DNA from: Cyclobacteriaceae bacterium
GTDB lineage: Bacteria > Bacteroidota > Bacteroidia > Cytophagales > Cyclobacteriaceae
Assembly: GCA_021648745.1 (NCBI GenBank)
Contig: JAKISE010000011.1
Coordinates: forward strand, 1-54,886
Direction of reading: 5' to 3'
DNA length: 54,886 nt
This document shows positions 17,935 through 25,976 of the stretch, one piece after another; positions within the stretch are counted from its first letter, which is position 1, and every line of letters begins with the position of its first letter. The position numbers and the translations under genes were made by a program. A model generated the notes under the pieces. It did no database searches. It saw only the letters and a program-made list of their open reading frames with translations, and had not been told where the DNA came from.

Positions 17935-18543
17935 ATGAAAATTTTTGGGATTGGCAGAAATTATGCTGCACATATTGCAGAGCTTAATAACGAACGGCCT
18001 GATGAGCCAGTAATTTTTACAAAACCTGAAACGGCACTGCTTACACGCAACAGACCTTTCTACTACCCCAGCTTTTCTAGTGATATTCATTTTGAAGTAG
18101 AGATACTTTTAAAAATTTGTAAAGTAGGTAAAAATATAGACGAGAAATTTGCGCATACTTATTATGATGAGCTTGGCATTGGCATAGATTTTACAGCAAG
18201 GGACTTACAAACAAAAGCCAAAGAAAAAGGACTTCCTTGGGCTATCGCTAAAGGGTTTAACGACTCCGCCCCTATTTCTAAGTTTGTCTCAAAAAAAGAT
18301 GTCGATCTCAGCAATCTTAATTTTTCTCTAAAGCAAAACGGGGAAATAAAGCAAAAAGGAGAAACAAATTTGATGCTGTTCAGTTTCGACTACTTGATTT
18401 CCTATTTATCTAAATTTTTCTTCCTAAAAAAAGGAGATATCATTTTTACAGGCACCCCAAAAGGGGTTGGGCCTATTGCCATTGGTGATAAACTAGAATG
18501 CTTTATTGGAACAGAAAAAATGCTACATGTTGATATTAAATAG
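17935..18543 (+). CDS. fumarylacetoacetate hydrolase (FAA) family protein
   Basis: This 202-residue protein is the compact single-domain form of the FAA hydrolase superfamily, metal-dependent hydrolases, decarboxylases or hydratases of 2-keto acids. Seen motifs are HFEVEILL (metal-binding Glu residues), GIGIDFTARDLQ, KGFNDSAPIS and GDIIFTGTPKGVGPI. The closest known types are YcgM/YisK-like acylpyruvases and oxaloacetate decarboxylases. The substrate cannot be told from sequence. The 3' end overlaps the M23 peptidase start by 17 bp. Confidence 0.88.
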   Translation: MKIFGIGRNYAAHIAELNNERPDEPVIFTKPETALLTRNRPFYYPSFSSDIHFEVEILLKICKVGKNIDEKFAHTYYDELGIGIDFTARDLQTKAKEKGLPWAIAKGFNDSAPISKFVSKKDVDLSNLNFSLKQNGEIKQKGETNLMLFSFDYLISYLSKFFFLKKGDIIFTGTPKGVGPIAIGDKLECFIGTEKMLHVDIK

Positions 18544-20410
18544 AAACCTGATCAAACTTATCGTTTTACTATTTCTTAGTTTCCAAACCCATTCTTCTTT
18601 AGCTCAATCTGATTTGCTATTTCCTGTTAAGCCTGGTGTAACAAATACCTTAGCAGGCACAATGGGTGAACTACGTTCATCACATTTTCATACAGGCATT
18701 GATATAAGAACAGGTGGACAAGAAGGGGTAGATATACTAGCTGCAGATGACGGATACATTTTTAGAATTTCTGTTAATCCTGGAGGCTATGGAAACGCCA
18801 TCTATATAAAGCATCCCAATGGCCACACAACTGTATATGCTCACCTAAAATCTTTTAGGAAAGATATAGGAGACTATGTAAGAAAGCAGCAATATGCCAA
18901 AAAGAAGTTTAAGCTTAATGTATTTCCTGATGGAGGTTTATTTAAAGTAAAAAGAGGCGATATTATTGCCCTTTCAGGCAATTCTGGTTCCAGCGGAGGA
19001 CCACACCTCCACTTTGATGTACGAAACAGGAATCAGGATTTACTAAACCCTTTGCATTATGGATTTGCCGAAATTATAGATATCAGACCACCTTTGGCTA
19101 AAAATTTAGCCCTAGTGACTTCCACCATAGATAGCCGAGTAAATGGGCACTTCGGTCGAATTGAAATCCCTTTTGAATACGAGAAAAACAATTACTTTAT
19201 AAACGATACTATTTATGCCATCGGCAGAATTGGCCTAGAACTATACGCTTACGACCGTATGGACAATACTCGTTTTAAAACAGGTATTAACAAAATTGAA
19301 ATAAGAGTAAATGGTAAGATACATTTAATCACATCCATTGATACCTGGCCATTTTCAAAAGCTCGGCAGTTTTACACCTATATAAATTACGAAGCACTTA
19401 TTAATAACAGCAAGCGATACCATAAATTATATGTAGATGAAGGCAACACCTTGGATTTCTACTCCATGATAACCGATAATGGATATTATTTAATCGAACA
19501 AAACGGTGTGTATGCTATTGACATAGAACTAACAGATGCTTATAATAATAAAAGCAATGTGAATTTTGTTATTAAAGGTTCTAACAATACAAAACGATCA
19601 AAAAACACCTTAAAGCCAAACCCTTGGCGGGTTGACAAGCATATTTTAACCTATAATACCAACCCAAATGATACAGTCGCTTTTTACGCGGGAGGGCATA
19701 CAATTAATCAAAAACCAACATACTCAAACAAAATAAACGACACCTATCTTTGGAATCTTACAACCTCAATTCCCGATTATGTTTTGGTTAATGGGCGTGT
19801 TTACCCTTTAAATATTAAAGCATACATACCAGCAGGTGTAGCGTACAAATTTTACAATTCGGTGGCGGACATTCAGTTTGCCAAAAACACATTATTTTCA
19901 AATTTATATTTCACTTTCAACGCTAAAGTTGATACAACTACCGGGTTTGAAATTATTACAATTGGAAACTCAAATATCCCGCTCAACAAAAATTATTCCG
20001 TTACATTAAAGCCGGCCAACCTCCCTGCAAACAAAGAGAACCTTGCTGTGTACAGTGTTTGGGGCAAAAATTCGTCATTTATTGGTGGCAAGTGGGCTGG
20101 CAATCGAATAAGCTTTAAAAGCAGAAGCTTTGGAAGTTATACACTGTTGGCAGATAGCATCCCTCCTACTACTAAACCGCTCATATTGAACAAGGACGAA
20201 ATGGTCTTTAAAATCTCAGATAATCTTTCTGGTATCGCAAAAATTACAATGCTTGTAAATGGTGAATGGGTGCTTATGAATTACGACCCTAAGAAAAGTT
20301 TAATTTGGGCAGAAAAGCCAAATACAAGTTTTAGTTTTAAAGGAAAAATAGAGTTGACCGTAAAAGATAATGTTGGCAATGAAGCTGTGCATTCCACAAA
20401 ACTAAAATAA
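18527..20410 (+). CDS. M23 family metallopeptidase (LytM domain)
   Basis: A 627-residue secreted protein. The ATG at 18527 is preferred over 18506 because it begins a clear signal peptide (…THSSLAQS). Residues ~20-170 form a LytM/M23 peptidase domain with HTGIDIRTG, HTTVYAHL and GPHLHFDVR, the usual zinc ligands and catalytic His, so it should cut peptidoglycan peptides. The remaining ~450 residues are beta-rich and unassigned. It overlaps the FAA gene. Confidence 0.88.
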   Translation: MLILNRNLIKLIVLLFLSFQTHSSLAQSDLLFPVKPGVTNTLAGTMGELRSSHFHTGIDIRTGGQEGVDILAADDGYIFRISVNPGGYGNAIYIKHPNGHTTVYAHLKSFRKDIGDYVRKQQYAKKKFKLNVFPDGGLFKVKRGDIIALSGNSGSSGGPHLHFDVRNRNQDLLNPLHYGFAEIIDIRPPLAKNLALVTSTIDSRVNGHFGRIEIPFEYEKNNYFINDTIYAIGRIGLELYAYDRMDNTRFKTGINKIEIRVNGKIHLITSIDTWPFSKARQFYTYINYEALINNSKRYHKLYVDEGNTLDFYSMITDNGYYLIEQNGVYAIDIELTDAYNNKSNVNFVIKGSNNTKRSKNTLKPNPWRVDKHILTYNTNPNDTVAFYAGGHTINQKPTYSNKINDTYLWNLTTSIPDYVLVNGRVYPLNIKAYIPAGVAYKFYNSVADIQFAKNTLFSNLYFTFNAKVDTTTGFEIITIGNSNIPLNKNYSVTLKPANLPANKENLAVYSVWGKNSSFIGGKWAGNRISFKSRSFGSYTLLADSIPPTTKPLILNKDEMVFKISDNLSGIAKITMLVNGEWVLMNYDPKKSLIWAEKPNTSFSFKGKIELTVKDNVGNEAVHSTKLK

Positions 20411-20649
20411 GAAACAAGGCTGCATCCCCCCCTACTGGTGCAAGTTTCCAGCTTATGCTTTTATACCAATCTTATTCATACTCCAATTTTTCTTTCTAAC
20501 TTTCGAGTCACACCCCGATAACCCCTTCCACCTGATCGTAGCATCCGCTACGACCCTTATACTATAACCAATAAACTAATTTCTAATTTACTTATTAGGT
20601 CGTAGAACCGCTGTGCTTAATCTACGACCAGTTTGAGTTGCGTAGTGGA
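20411..20649. other. non-coding gap with two small palindromes
   Basis: No gene is seen. CGTAGC-ATCC-GCTACG (20537-20552) and GGTCGTAG (20598-20605) with CTACGACC (20622-20629) are short inverted repeats sharing the word CTACGACC. They may be debris of a repeat element or termination signals for the M23 gene. Confidence 0.4.
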
Positions 20650-20926
20650 TTATTTGTCTCCATAATGAGACCAAGCACTTAATATATTTACTGTAACAAC
20701 CTGTTCATTGATAGAGTAAACTAATCTATGCTTTTTATTGATTCTACGGGAGTACAAACCTGCTAATTTATGTTTACATTTCAGGCTGACCAGTTCCCTT
20801 TATGGGGTGTTCCATTAACTCATAAAGGAGTTTTTCAATTTTCCTGAGTGTAGGCTTATCTCCTGATTTCTTATGCTTTTCAATATCTTTTAAGGCTGTT
20901 TTAGAAAAATCTAATATATAGCTCAT
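20650..20926 (-). pseudogene. frameshifted Txe/YoeB-type toxin
   Basis: The ATG at 20926 overlaps the antitoxin stop (ATGA). The frame encodes MSYILDFSKTALKDIEKHKK up to GTGQPE, then hits a stop near 20775. A different frame continues the family sequence (KHKLAGLYSRRI, KKHRLVY, ending SAWSHYGDK), so a net one-base shift near 20773-20782 breaks the gene. Restored, it would be about 91 residues, normal for YoeB, an mRNA interferase active at the ribosome. The YoeB-like end (RR, HRLVY, SHY) is present. A sequencing error is possible but no long homopolymer is there. Confidence 0.8.
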
Positions 20927-21174
20927 AGGCCTAATAAATCACTTATTCCCTTAGAGGTTGATACCCTTTTGACTTCTCCTTGCTGAACCTCCAAAATACT
21001 TTGCTTGATTTTATCAACCATTTCAGCATTGAAATACATATCATCCTCACTTATAGGAGTTAAAACGTATGATTTGTCTTTTGCTCTTTGAACAATAATA
21101 TGCTCCCCTTTATCTACTCTTTCAAAGTATTTCTTCTGATTTTGCCTAAACTCCCTACTACTTATCACTAACAT
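20923..21174 (-). CDS. Phd/YefM family antitoxin
   Basis: This 83-residue protein matches Phd/YefM antitoxins: N-terminal SSREFRQNQKKYFERVDKGE for DNA binding and dimerisation, then IVQRAKDKSYVLTPIS, with a variable C-terminal tail that would wrap the toxin. The stop overlaps the toxin start by 4 bp. Its toxin is frameshifted, so the antitoxin may now act alone. It is preceded by a -7 element overlapping a TGTACC/GGTACA palindrome, a likely self-regulation site. Confidence 0.85.
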   Translation of the reverse strand: MLVISSREFRQNQKKYFERVDKGEHIIVQRAKDKSYVLTPISEDDMYFNAEMVDKIKQSILEVQQGEVKRVSTSKGISDLLGL

Positions 21175-21188
21175 AATTTTATATTTTG

Positions 21189-21211
21189 TGTACCAATTAG
21201 GTACAAATATA
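21189..21211 (-). promoter_or_regulatory. antitoxin promoter with overlapping palindromic operator
   Basis: On the minus strand the -7 element TATATTTG (21211-21204) is exact. TGTACC-N5-GGTACA (21189-21205) overlaps its downstream edge and the expected transcription start. Known YefM operators contain TGTACA cores, so this is a probable autorepression site. Confidence 0.6.
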
Positions 21212-21298
21212 CTAAATATTACTCATACATGTAGTTTTATACCAAAGGATGGAACTGCTGAATTTAACGCTTAGTGAGGGGATTACATCGTATACTAT

Positions 21299-21329
21299 TT
21301 GCATTTACGTTCGCTATTGCGTACGTTTG
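21299..21329 (+). promoter_or_regulatory. complete promoter of second toxin-antitoxin locus
   Basis: TTG (21299-21301), 20 bp, TACGTTTG (21322-21329) matches the consensus fully. The antitoxin ATG is only 4 bp further on, so the mRNA is probably leaderless. Between the boxes, ACGTTCGC-TATT-GCGTACGT (21307-21326) is a palindrome with one mismatch and runs into the -7 box, a likely operator. Confidence 0.65.
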
Positions 21330-21333
21330 AGAT

Positions 21334-21576
21334 ATGAAAACCCTATCGATTACAGAAGCAAGAAAGCAGATATACCAACTGATTGATCAGGCAAGTGAAA
21401 CCCATGAACCTATTCAAATTACTGGAAAGCGTAATAATGCAGTATTGGTAAGCGAAGAGGATTGGCGTTCTATTCAAGAAACGCTATACCTAACTTCTAT
21501 TCCAAATATGAAAGAATCTATTATCAAAGGGCTTAATACGCCCCTATCCGATACAACAGATACTCTTGAATGGTAA
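21334..21576 (+). CDS. YefM/Phd-type antitoxin
   Basis: An 80-residue antitoxin beginning KTLSITEARKQIYQLIDQ, followed by the typical NNAVLVSEEDWRSIQETLYL. The C-terminal tail is acidic (SDTTDTLEW). It should neutralise the YoeB-type toxin whose start lies within its last codons (7-bp overlap) and repress the shared promoter. Confidence 0.9.
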   Translation: MKTLSITEARKQIYQLIDQASETHEPIQITGKRNNAVLVSEEDWRSIQETLYLTSIPNMKESIIKGLNTPLSDTTDTLEW

Positions 21577-21836
21577 ACTATCGCATAGTTTATACCAAAC
21601 AAGCACTAAAGGATGCTAAAAAAACAGCTGCGTCAAACCTTAAATCAAAAGTTGTAGCCTTATTAGCTCTTATAGAGAAGAACCCATACGAGCCTTACCC
21701 TCCTTATGAAAAATTGGTGGGCGATTTACAAGGTGCTTACTCACGCAGAATAAATATTCAGCATCGTCTTGTTTACCAAGTACTCGAAGAACAAAAAGTG
21801 GTTAAAGTGATTCGGGTGTGGACTCATTATGAGTAG
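21570..21836 (+). CDS. yoeB: Txe/YoeB-type mRNA interferase toxin
   Basis: An 88-residue RelE-superfamily toxin that cuts mRNA on the ribosome. Features of YoeB are KQALKDAKK, YPPYEKLVGDLQGAYSRRI, QHRLVYQV and the C-terminal RVWTHYE, which contains the His-Tyr pair needed for RNA cleavage. It appears intact, unlike the related toxin at 20650-20926. It overlaps its antitoxin by 7 bp. Confidence 0.92.
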   Translation: MVNYRIVYTKQALKDAKKTAASNLKSKVVALLALIEKNPYEPYPPYEKLVGDLQGAYSRRINIQHRLVYQVLEEQKVVKVIRVWTHYE

Positions 21837-21847
21837 TTAAATTTTCC

Positions 21848-21855
21848 TATTTTTG
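21848..21855 (+). promoter_or_regulatory. -7 element upstream of hrpB
   Basis: TATTTTTG is an exact match to TAnnTTTG. It lies within the first codons of a longer possible reading frame (TTG at 21853), which argues that hrpB starts further down, at the TTG at 21898. Confidence 0.55.
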
Positions 21856-21897
21856 CATTTTTATTTTTTATTTGATTACTCATTTAATTTTAGCTAT

Positions 21898-24378
21898 TTG
21901 CCTTTCGACCCCCATTCCATCGACCTGCCTGTCAAGGAAATAATTCCTGAAGTACTTAACCACCTTAGGCAAGAAACCACTTTAATTATTAATGCCCCAG
22001 CAGGAGCCGGCAAAAGCACTTTACTGCCTTTGGCCTTTTTAGAAGAGCCTTGGTTCAAAGACAAAAAGATATTGATGCTAGAGCCAAGAAGGCTTGCAGC
22101 CAAAGCCATTGCGCAGCGTATGGCCTATTTTTTAGGCGAACAAGTAGGTGAAACCATTGGTTATCGCATTCGGTTTGAGAATAGAACATCTACCAACACA
22201 CGCATTGAAGTTCTTACCGAAGGCATCCTCACCCGTATGTTACAAAGCGATAATGAGCTCAAAGATGTGGCGATGGTCATCTTTGATGAGTTTCATGAGC
22301 GTAGCATCCATGCAGATGTGGCCTTGGCTCTTTGTCGTGAATCGCAGCAAGTATTACGACCCGACCTAAAGTTACTAATTATGTCGGCCACGCTGGATAT
22401 GCCGCAGTTAACGAGGTTGCTAAGTAGTAAGGCAGTTACAAGCCAAGGACGGTTATACCCTGTAGATATCAAGTACGAAGGCGATACGGATATGATGACA
22501 CTGCCCGAGCAATGCGCCCGAGTGGTTATGAAAGCGGTGAAAGAAAATAAAGGTGATGTGCTAGTATTCTTGCCTGGTCAAGGTGAAATTCTTCGAACAC
22601 AAGAACTCCTCCAAAAGAAACTAAATGGCTTTGCCATTATGCCTTTGTATGGTTCTTTGCCCATGAACCGTCAGCAAGCCGCCATTTTTCCTCATAAAGA
22701 AGGTAAGCGTAAAATTGTATTGGCTACCTCCATTGCAGAAACCAGTTTAACTATTGAGGGTGTTACTATGGTAGTGGATTCGGGCTTTGGACGAACCTCT
22801 AAGTTCGACCCAAAATCAGGTCTTTCAAGGCTACAAACCATTCAAATTAGTAAAGATTCCTCTGACCAAAGAGCTGGTCGAGCAGGGCGATTGAGTCCTG
22901 GGGTATGCTACCGCATGTGGTCAAAAACTACCCACAGCAGAATGACGGAACACCTTGTACCCCAAATTATTGAATCGGATTTGGCTTCACTTGTGTTAGA
23001 TATGGCGCAATGGGGTGTTATGGATATCAATCAACTAACCTGGCTCACATCTCCACCTAAAGGAGCTGTTTTACAAGCCAGTGATACGCTTCACGAGCTA
23101 AATGCATTAGAGCACGGAAAAATAACTACTCATGGAGTAAAGATGCTAAACCTTCCTTGTCATCCTCGTATTGCTCATATGCTGTTAATGGCCGATGAAG
23201 AAGATAATGTAGCATTAGCGGCTGATACGGCTGCTTTCCTAGAAGAGCGTGATCCCTTAGGCAAGGAGGCGGGCATTGACATTAATACACGGATAGAAGC
23301 ACTAAGGCGTTATCGTGATCAAAACAGGTCTGGTGGAAGAATGGCTCGCATTAATAAAGTTGCTCAGTCTTATCTCAAGCTATTTAATTTAAAAGAAGAT
23401 GATGGCCCTGTTGACCCATTTGAAACAGGCATACTACTCACTTTTGCTTACCCCGAGCGAATTGCCCACGCAAGGCCTGGCAATAATGCCCAGTTTCAAC
23501 TTTCTAATGGCAAAATTGCTGCTGCAGGACATAAAGATGACCTTGCCCACGAATCTTGGTTGGCCATTGCTCATATGGATGCCCGAGATGGATTGGGTAA
23601 AATATTTATGGCTTCGCCATTAAACCCTAAGGACTTGGCTCCATTGGTAAAATCGCAAGAAGTAATTAAGTGGGATACCGAAGATGGCGGGCTCATCGCT
23701 ACCCAAGATCTTCGCATAGGCAATATTGTGTTGCAATCAAAACCATTGCCAGAACCTGATGAAATTCATCGAGTGCAGGCCATTAGCGAAGCTTTAAAAA
23801 AAGAGGGCGAACAGTTATTAGACTTTAACGAGCAAGTTACCCAATGGCAAAACCGAGTTCTCAGCCTTAAAAAATGGAGGCCGAATGAAGGCTGGCCAAA
23901 TGTAAGTACTTCTACCCTATTAATGACAAATAATGAATGGCTCAGCCCATATTTAACAGATATTAAAAAGCCAACTCAATTAAAGAAGATTGACTTAGTT
24001 ACCGTTTTGCAGCATCACCTCAACTTTGATAAGCAAAAGGAGTTGGACAAACTTGCTCCAGCCAAACTGCAGGTACCAAGTGGTTCGCACATTCAAATCA
24101 ATTACAGACCAGATGGCTTGCCTCCTGTGCTGGCAGTCCGCATTCAGGAAGTTTTTGGCTTAGCAGAAACTCCTATGGTAAATAATGGACATATTTCTGT
24201 ATTGCTTCATTTGCTTTCCCCCGGTTTTAAACCGGTACAAATCACCAATGATTTAAAAAGCTTTTGGGCAAATGCTTATTTCGAAGTTAAAAAGGAGCTT
24301 AAAAGACGGTACCCCAAACATGTTTGGCCCGATGACCCTTGGAAAGAACAAGCGATTAGAGGAATTAAAAGGAAGTGA
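21898..24378 (+). CDS. hrpB: ATP-dependent helicase HrpB
   Basis: A DEAH-box helicase of about 826 residues. Motifs in order: Walker A NAPAGAGKSTLL, DEFHER (DExH), SATLD, a helicase C domain with ATSIAETSLTI and QRAGRAGR, then the HA2 and HrpB-specific C-terminal regions ending YPKHVWPDDPW. The cellular role of HrpB is poorly known; RNA remodelling is likely. The TTG at 21898 (LPFDPHSIDLPV) is chosen as the start because the upstream TTG lies inside the promoter. It converges on dinB with an 11-bp gap. Confidence 0.92.
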   Translation: MPFDPHSIDLPVKEIIPEVLNHLRQETTLIINAPAGAGKSTLLPLAFLEEPWFKDKKILMLEPRRLAAKAIAQRMAYFLGEQVGETIGYRIRFENRTSTNTRIEVLTEGILTRMLQSDNELKDVAMVIFDEFHERSIHADVALALCRESQQVLRPDLKLLIMSATLDMPQLTRLLSSKAVTSQGRLYPVDIKYEGDTDMMTLPEQCARVVMKAVKENKGDVLVFLPGQGEILRTQELLQKKLNGFAIMPLYGSLPMNRQQAAIFPHKEGKRKIVLATSIAETSLTIEGVTMVVDSGFGRTSKFDPKSGLSRLQTIQISKDSSDQRAGRAGRLSPGVCYRMWSKTTHSRMTEHLVPQIIESDLASLVLDMAQWGVMDINQLTWLTSPPKGAVLQASDTLHELNALEHGKITTHGVKMLNLPCHPRIAHMLLMADEEDNVALAADTAAFLEERDPLGKEAGIDINTRIEALRRYRDQNRSGGRMARINKVAQSYLKLFNLKEDDGPVDPFETGILLTFAYPERIAHARPGNNAQFQLSNGKIAAAGHKDDLAHESWLAIAHMDARDGLGKIFMASPLNPKDLAPLVKSQEVIKWDTEDGGLIATQDLRIGNIVLQSKPLPEPDEIHRVQAISEALKKEGEQLLDFNEQVTQWQNRVLSLKKWRPNEGWPNVSTSTLLMTNNEWLSPYLTDIKKPTQLKKIDLVTVLQHHLNFDKQKELDKLAPAKLQVPSGSHIQINYRPDGLPPVLAVRIQEVFGLAETPMVNNGHISVLLHLLSPGFKPVQITNDLKSFWANAYFEVKKELKRRYPKHVWPDDPWKEQAIRGIKRK

Positions 24379-24389
24379 GTTGGTTTATA

Positions 24390-25607
24390 TTACTGCCTTC
24401 GATTAGGCAATAACGGTGGGGATTCTCCTGTAAAAGGGTTAAAGCGACTAATATTTTTTGCTCCAAAGCCAGAAGCACGCACCACGGCACGATCGCCATA
24501 TTTTACACGCATTTTATCCATTTCGGCATATAAGTTCATAAGCTCTCCAGTATCTTCAAACAAACTAATTTGATGACCACCCTCCACCAAATGGCTAAAC
24601 TTAACCCCTATCAAACGAACCAATAACCTCCTATTATACAGCCGTTTATACAAACTTAATACAAGTGGAATAATGGTATGATCAGAAGAACTATAAGACA
24701 TTCGATGTTGGAGGGTGTAGGTTTTAAAATCTGAATAGCGAATTTTAACCGCCACATTAGAGCTTAACTTATTACCCCTGCGTAATTGAAAAATTAGGCT
24801 CTCGGCCATGGCCGTCAAAATGCTTTCGAGCTTGGCTACATCAGTAGTGTCTTTATTAAAAGTTCGCTCGGTAGAAATAGACTTGCGCTCTGTATAAGCC
24901 ACTACAGGTGAGTTATCAATACCATTGGCTTTTTTCCAAATACTCAGCCCATTTTTTCCAAATACATTGCCCATCATGTTGGAAGGCATCTCCTGAATGT
25001 TTTGAATCCGTTTCATACCAAAATCGCAGAGCGTTTGGTAGGTTTTAGTGCCTACCATCGGAATTTTTTTAACCGATAAGGGAGCTAAAAAGAGCTTCTC
25101 ATCGCCTGTATCAATCAAAATTTCATTATTAGGCTTGGCCTCGCCTGTTGCTATTTTAGAAACCGTTTTATTATTAGATAAGCCAAAAGAGATTGGCAAA
25201 CCTGTTTCTTTAATAATGCGCTCGCGCAGCTCTTGGGCCATTTTAAAAGTACCAAAAAACCGATCTGCCCCAGTTAGGTCGATGTAAAACTCATCAATAG
25301 ATGATTTTTCATATAAAGGCACCGATTCCTTAATAATTTCAGTAACAGCATCGGAGTGCTTGGTATAAATGCCCGAATTGCCTCGTAGCACAATAGCCTC
25401 GGGGCATAATCGTTGTGCCATACGCATGGGCATAGCCGAATGGATACCAAACTGCCTAGCCTCATAACTGCACGAAGCCACCACTCCCCGATCTGAAGTG
25501 CCACCAATAAGTACAGGCCTCCCCTCTAGCCTACTGTCAATCAGCCGTTCGCAAGACACAAAAAATGTATCTAAATCCATATGAAGTATTGACCTTTTTT
25601 CTTCCAT
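24390..25607 (-). CDS. dinB: DNA polymerase IV (Y-family)
   Basis: A 405-residue Y-family polymerase for translesion synthesis. The palm residues are visible in HMDLDTFFVSCERL and SSIDEFYIDLTG. A helix-hairpin-helix region (MVGTKTYQTLCDFG) and the little-finger domain follow. It lies downstream of dnaE2 in the same direction, 369 bp apart, the gap being filled by a mobile palindromic repeat and a second palindrome. Together with dnaE2 and the S24 repressor it forms an SOS-type mutagenesis set. No separate promoter was seen. Confidence 0.95.
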   Translation of the reverse strand: MEEKRSILHMDLDTFFVSCERLIDSRLEGRPVLIGGTSDRGVVASCSYEARQFGIHSAMPMRMAQRLCPEAIVLRGNSGIYTKHSDAVTEIIKESVPLYEKSSIDEFYIDLTGADRFFGTFKMAQELRERIIKETGLPISFGLSNNKTVSKIATGEAKPNNEILIDTGDEKLFLAPLSVKKIPMVGTKTYQTLCDFGMKRIQNIQEMPSNMMGNVFGKNGLSIWKKANGIDNSPVVAYTERKSISTERTFNKDTTDVAKLESILTAMAESLIFQLRRGNKLSSNVAVKIRYSDFKTYTLQHRMSYSSSDHTIIPLVLSLYKRLYNRRLLVRLIGVKFSHLVEGGHQISLFEDTGELMNLYAEMDKMRVKYGDRAVVRASGFGAKNISRFNPFTGESPPLLPNRRQ

Positions 25608-25635
25608 GCTTAGTGAGATAGTTATTTGGTATTGG

Positions 25636-25807
25636 TTAATCCCGAATTATGCGATAGGGTTCGTGATGAGGCTTTAAGTCACAATAAATCAGGCAGTTTG
25701 AATTCGAAAGCATAGCACCGCTATGGTGAGAACACAAACAAAGCAAAGCGACTGATTTGAAGTGAGTTAAAGGCCTAATAGAAATTCTATTGCATATTTC
25801 GGGTTAA
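25636..25807 (+). repeat. 172-bp TTAA-bounded palindromic element, copy A
   Basis: Bounded by TTAA on each side, with imperfect ~21-bp terminal inverted repeats (CCCGAATTATGCGATAG against CTATTGCATATTTCGGG). The internal stem AATCAG/CTGATT encloses AGTTTG/CAAAC and an apical hairpin CATAGC-ACC-GCTATG. It has no coding capacity. It matches copy B (29003-29174, opposite orientation) at 170 of 172 positions by eye. It lies between dinB and dnaE2. Confidence 0.85.
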
Positions 25808-25874
25808 TAGTCAATTGGCGGAACTTCATTAGCCAGCGTAAGCATTATTATTAGTCACTATAATCAACCTAGTT

Positions 25875-25906
25875 CGTCATTATCACCCTTAAGGGCGATA
25901 ATGACG
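25875..25906. repeat. 32-bp near-perfect palindrome downstream of dnaE2
   Basis: CGTCATTATCACCCTT (25875-25890) pairs with AAGGGCGATAATGACG (25891-25906), with one G-T pair. No T-tract follows in either direction. It could be a terminator-like or REP-like repeat between dnaE2 and dinB. The rest of the 25608-25976 gap is copy A and featureless DNA. Confidence 0.6.
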
Positions 25907-25976
25907 TAAAATAGACCCTATTATTAAATAACTAGCACTCTACACTTACACAAATAATTTCTAACCAATAAACACC

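Noticed and set aside
21853..21897. TTG start for hrpB at 21853
   Set aside because: The TTG lies within the -7 element TATTTTTG; the encoded 15 residues are low-complexity and the family sequence begins at LPFDPHSIDLP (21898).
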